DNA from: an uncultured Alphaproteobacteria bacterium
GTDB lineage: Bacteria > Pseudomonadota > Alphaproteobacteria > CAAHEQ01 > UBA3637
Assembly (NCBI GenBank): GCA_947305835.1
Contig: CAMZEQ010000018.1
Location: forward strand, 1 to 9,232
Direction: 5' to 3'
DNA length: 9,232 nt
The stretch's first letter is position 1. The number at the start of each line of letters is the position of its first letter. A model generated the notes under the pieces. It did not search any database and was not told where the DNA came from. It saw only the letters and a list, made by a program, of their open reading frames with translations. Both the position numbers and the translations under genes were made by a program. This document shows, piece after piece, positions 6,109-9,232 of the stretch.

Positions 6109-8856
6109 ATGAGTTTAACGGAAAATGTCAAAGAAGTGCAATCAGGGGATACTTTTTATGCTATTAAAGGGGCGCATGCGGATGGGGCTGATTTTGTGCC
6201 TGAGGCTATTCGCATGGGGGCAAAAAAAATTGTGGCCGATCATCCCATTGATTGTTCTGTGCCCGTGGAAATAGCAGCAGATGTGCGCCGTTCTTTTGCC
6301 CATGCTTGCGCAAAACAATGGCCGTCCGAAAAAATTAAAAAGGTAGCCGTAACCGGAACAAACGGTAAAACTTCAACCGTTTATTTTGTTCAACAGTTGA
6401 TGAACTTATCCGGGACTAAAACAGTTTCCTTGGGAACAATAGGTCAGGATGGTTTCGGCGGGCATATTGATGGTCATATGACGACTTTGCCGCCAAAGCA
6501 GTTGGCCCTTAAGCTTAATGAATTGGAACAAAAAGGTATTGAAGCCGTTGCCATGGAAGCGTCCAGTCATGGTTTGGACCAAGGACGTTTAGTAGGGCAT
6601 ACATTATGCGGTGCGGCTTTTACTAATTTAACGCGCGACCATTTGGATTATCATAAAACAGTGGAAAATTATTTTGATGCTAAAAAGAAACTGTTTACTG
6701 AGATTTTGTCTGCCGATGGTGTGGCTGTTTTAAATGCGGATGTGCCAGAATTTGAAGAATTACAAACTATTTGTGAAGCACGTGGACAACAGGTGATTTC
6801 CTATGGAACAAAAGGAAAAACTTTATGTTTAATGCAACAAGTACCGACGGCCACAGGACAACATTTGGTGATCCAATTTGAAAATCAAAACTATCCGTTG
6901 GATATTGGTGTTTTCGGTGATTTTCAGGCAATGAATTTGATGGCTGCCATCGGTTTATGTATGTGCTTGGGAAAAACATGGACGGAACTTTATCCCGTAA
7001 TCGGACAAATCAAAGCACCGCCGGGACGATTGGAATACATGGGCGCGTTAAAGAACGGTGCGGGAATCTTCGTGGATTATGCGCATACGCCGGACGGATT
7101 GGAACAGGTTTTAAAATCTTTGCGCCCTCATATCAAAGGTCAATTGGTGTGTTTATTCGGTTGCGGGGGGGATCGTGATGAAGGAAAGCGTCCGCAAATG
7201 GGGGCAATTGCCGAAAAATTAGCGGATAAAGTTTTTGTAACGGATGATAATCCGCGTTCGGAAGATCCGGGCCTTATTCGTAAGGAAATTTTGTCGGCTT
7301 GTCCGCAAAAAGGGCACGAAGAATTAAGCAGGTCTAAAGCAATTATGCACGCTGTCAATACATTGCAGAGCGGAGATGTTTTGGTATTGGCCGGCAAAGG
7401 TCATGAAAGCGGTCAAGAAATTCAAGGGGTGATGTATCCTTTTTCGGATCGTGTTGAATCTGCACTTTACATTAAAGGGGATAATGAAAAAAACTTATGG
7501 AACGGTGTAGAATTACAACAAGCCTTAACTGTTCCGGTGTCCAAAAATATTAAAGTTTGGCGGGTTTTGTTTAATTCTCAAGATATACAAACAGGAGATT
7601 TATTCGTGGCCTTAACAGGGGGGACGCGCGATGGTCATGAATTCGTTAAAGATGCCGTTGAAAGGGGTGCTTCACTTTGTTTGGTTAATCATGAAATTTG
7701 TGATGTGCCCAAAGAAAAACAAGTCATTGTGCCCGACACACGTCGTGCTTTGGAAGCCTTGGCCAGATACAGCCGTATGCGTACACAGGCACAAATTGTC
7801 GGAATAACAGGCAGTTCCGGTAAAACCACAACAAAGGAAATGTTAGGTGCTTGTTTATCGGATCAAGGTAAGACTTTTATGACAAAAGCCAATTTGAATA
7901 ATGATCTGGGTGTCGCCTTGATGTTGGCCAATTTGCCGGCGGATGCTCAGTATGCCGTTATTGAAATGGGGATCAGTCATGTGGGTGAAATGACCGGCCT
8001 GTCTGATTTGGTGCGACCATACGTCAGTGTTATTACCAATATTCATCCCGCACATCAAGAGTTTTTCAAAAATCTGACCATAACGGCTCAAGAAAAAGCC
8101 CATATCTTTGATTTTCAAGATAAAAACGGTGCGGCGGTTTTAAATGCGGATACAAATTGTACAGATCTGTTGCTCAATTCGGCATATCAGTTAAATATTA
8201 AACATATTTTAACTTTCGGACAAAATCAAAAAGCAGATTTGCGTTTGATAAATACATCTGTTCACAATAAAAAAATGCACCTGAAAGCACAATTTCACGG
8301 GGAAGATTTAAATATGAATTTAAATTTTCTGGGAGTACATTATGCATCAGATGCTTTGGCTGTTTTGGGATGTGTGGATGCGCTGGGTGCCAGCACAGTT
8401 CAAGCTGTCAAAACGCTGGAATCACTTACGCCCGCACAAGGAAGGGGACAAGTTCAACAAATTGATGTGGTTGGTAAAAAAATTACCTTAATTGATGATG
8501 CCTATAATGCAAATCCGGCCAGTATGCATGCCGGTTTAGAGGCATTAAAATTTTATACGGGACGCAAAATTGCTGTTTTGGGAGATATGCTGGAATTGGG
8601 GGACGATGCGGCTAAAAGACATCTTGACTTATTGGAAGTTTTGACGCACAATGCAGATAAGGTTTTCGTTGTGGGAACTTTGATGAAGGCTGTTTTTGAT
8701 TTGTTGCCTGATGCCCAAAAAGGCGGATGGACGCAGACGGCGGATGAGATGATATCTGTTTTAATGCCTTATTTACAGGCAGAAGATGTGTTGTATATCA
8801 AATCTTCACACGGAACAGGACTTTATAAATTGGTGAATCAACTGAAAGGAATGTAA
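6109..8856 (+). CDS. murEF: Fused MurE-MurF ligase (meso-DAP-adding and D-Ala-D-Ala-adding)
   Basis: A single 915-residue cytosolic protein holding two consecutive ATP-dependent Mur ligases. The MurE part (about 1-458) has the P-loop TGTNGKT (82-88, K87), EASSHGL, TNLTRDHLDYH, K192 at the usual carbamylated-lysine position, and DNPR (380-383), which marks meso-diaminopimelate specificity. The MurF part (about 460-915) opens with NLWNGVELQQAL and carries TGSSGKTTT (567-575, K572), EMGISHVGEM, NANPASM (800-806), GDMLELG (825-831) and KSSHGTGL near its end. All motifs needed by both enzymes appear present. Two oddities: the MurE N-terminus is about 20 residues shorter than usual, so its GDTF lies at 13-16; and the usual Asp-Ser-Arg before GD.F is N-V-K (6-8) in MurE and N-S-Q (489-491) in MurF. 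AAAGGAAA precedes the start. No in-frame start codon lies near the MurF boundary. Fusions of this kind are known, for example in Bordetella. Confidence 0.94.
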   Translation: MSLTENVKEVQSGDTFYAIKGAHADGADFVPEAIRMGAKKIVADHPIDCSVPVEIAADVRRSFAHACAKQWPSEKIKKVAVTGTNGKTSTVYFVQQLMNLSGTKTVSLGTIGQDGFGGHIDGHMTTLPPKQLALKLNELEQKGIEAVAMEASSHGLDQGRLVGHTLCGAAFTNLTRDHLDYHKTVENYFDAKKKLFTEILSADGVAVLNADVPEFEELQTICEARGQQVISYGTKGKTLCLMQQVPTATGQHLVIQFENQNYPLDIGVFGDFQAMNLMAAIGLCMCLGKTWTELYPVIGQIKAPPGRLEYMGALKNGAGIFVDYAHTPDGLEQVLKSLRPHIKGQLVCLFGCGGDRDEGKRPQMGAIAEKLADKVFVTDDNPRSEDPGLIRKEILSACPQKGHEELSRSKAIMHAVNTLQSGDVLVLAGKGHESGQEIQGVMYPFSDRVESALYIKGDNEKNLWNGVELQQALTVPVSKNIKVWRVLFNSQDIQTGDLFVALTGGTRDGHEFVKDAVERGASLCLVNHEICDVPKEKQVIVPDTRRALEALARYSRMRTQAQIVGITGSSGKTTTKEMLGACLSDQGKTFMTKANLNNDLGVALMLANLPADAQYAVIEMGISHVGEMTGLSDLVRPYVSVITNIHPAHQEFFKNLTITAQEKAHIFDFQDKNGAAVLNADTNCTDLLLNSAYQLNIKHILTFGQNQKADLRLINTSVHNKKMHLKAQFHGEDLNMNLNFLGVHYASDALAVLGCVDALGASTVQAVKTLESLTPAQGRGQVQQIDVVGKKITLIDDAYNANPASMHAGLEALKFYTGRKIAVLGDMLELGDDAAKRHLDLLEVLTHNADKVFVVGTLMKAVFDLLPDAQKGGWTQTADEMISVLMPYLQAEDVLYIKSSHGTGLYKLVNQLKGM
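7474..7500 (+). other. murE/murF fusion joint with an out-of-frame TAATG
   Basis: The joint reads AAAGGGGA, TAATG (7482-7486), seven A (7487-7493), then CTTATGG. TAATG is the overlap type used at the rsmH/ftsL and ftsL/ftsI junctions, and AAAGGGG before it resembles a ribosome binding site. Here both the TAA and the ATG are out of phase with the fused frame. From ATG 7484 the frame closes after eight codons at TAG 7508-7510. With one more G and one more A in the two runs, MurE would end at this TAA and MurF would begin Met-Lys-Lys-Asn-Leu-Trp. This looks like a fossil gene boundary, but it needs two changes and is an inference. Confidence 0.4.
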
Positions 8857-9232
8857 ATGTTTTATTGGTTGTCATTTTTTAAAGGAGATTTTTCGTTATT
8901 TAATCTGTTTAAATATCAAACTTTTCGGGCCGGCGGCGCTCTTTTGACGGCATTTGTTTTAACATTATTTTTTATGCCGCACTTAATCGGATGGTTGAAA
9001 AGTAAACAGGCTGAACAACCCATTCGAAAATGCGGGCCCCAAACGCATTTATCCAAAGCCGGTACCCCCACAATGGGAGGCTTGATGATTTTGGCAACGG
9101 GTACGGTGTCCACGCTGTTGTGGGCAAATTTGATCAGTCCCTATGTTTGGGTTTTATTGTTTGCTTTTTTGGGGACGGGGCTGACGGGCTATTGGGATGA
9201 TTATACAAAATTGACACGTCATTCCAGCGACG
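8857..9232 (+). CDS. mraY: Phospho-N-acetylmuramoyl-pentapeptide transferase MraY (5' part, runs off the window)
   Basis: MraY is the integral membrane enzyme that transfers phospho-MurNAc-pentapeptide to undecaprenyl phosphate, giving lipid I. The first 125 residues are present, of about 360 usual. FYWLSFF at the N-terminus, TFRAGGALLTAF (first membrane helix, about 25-47), QPIRKCGPQTHLSKAGTPTMGGLMI (53-77, given here only as a landmark: QPIR, GPQTHLSK, GTPTMGG), a second helix (about 74-92), and a third ending in GYWDDYTK with the conserved Asp pair D114-D115 identify it. C59 in RKCGPQ replaces the Asp/Glu usual before GPQ. The ATG directly follows the murE-murF stop (TAAATG), and AAAGGA at 8845-8850 is well spaced. 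It uses the product of the upstream ligase as substrate, so gene order follows the pathway. Confidence 0.95.
   Translation, partial: MFYWLSFFKGDFSLFNLFKYQTFRAGGALLTAFVLTLFFMPHLIGWLKSKQAEQPIRKCGPQTHLSKAGTPTMGGLMILATGTVSTLLWANLISPYVWVLLFAFLGTGLTGYWDDYTKLTRHSSD

Noticed and set aside
7140..7397. Minus-strand open frame within the MurE part
   Set aside because: It lies opposite the conserved GCGGDRD and DNPR region and has no ribosome binding site or recognisable domain.
1..9232. CRISPR array, tRNA or rRNA gene, insertion sequence, defence or phage genes
   Set aside because: No regularly spaced repeats, no cloverleaf-like or rRNA-like sequence and no transposase, integrase or defence motif were seen on either strand. 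The space is almost filled by housekeeping genes.

Overview
The window carries the front part of a division and cell-wall (dcw) gene cluster, preceded by a gene for pyruvate phosphate dikinase. All recognisable genes are on the + strand. The wall genes follow the usual proteobacterial order rsmH-ftsL-ftsI-murE-murF-mraY. A DNPR motif in the MurE part points to a meso-diaminopimelate (Gram-negative type) wall. DNA composition is moderately AT-rich, most strongly between genes. Together with a pilin-like remnant, this suggests an AT-rich, possibly host-associated alphaproteobacterium. That placement is an inference from gene order and protein flavour, not from a marker search.

Region 1 (1-2833): an extended -10 promoter (18-46), a leader with a terminator-like hairpin (71-101), the ppdK gene (126-2786), and a clean intrinsic terminator (2805-2833). 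This is a self-contained transcription unit.

Region 2 (2834-3140): about 300 bases without an intact gene. They hold a remnant of a type IV pilin-like gene (about 2853-3071) with no normal start and a lost 3' part, then the promoter (3089-3117) and ribosome binding site of the wall operon. mraZ, often the first gene of this cluster, is not here.

Region 3 (3141-9232, running off the end): rsmH, ftsL, ftsI, a fused murE-murF and the first 125 codons of mraY. Every junction is TAATG or TAAATG, so the operon is very compact and probably translationally coupled. RsmH methylates 16S rRNA. FtsL and FtsI belong to the septal synthesis complex. MurE-MurF adds meso-DAP and D-Ala-D-Ala to the UDP-MurNAc peptide. 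MraY then moves the product onto undecaprenyl phosphate.

Most worth a second look: the murE-murF fusion joint, which contains an out-of-frame TAATG between a G-run and an A-run; the shortened MurE N-terminus; the hairpin in the ppdK leader; two promoters of near-identical layout; and the pilin remnant. I did not find an evidently new system. The window is mainly a core housekeeping locus with unusual details.
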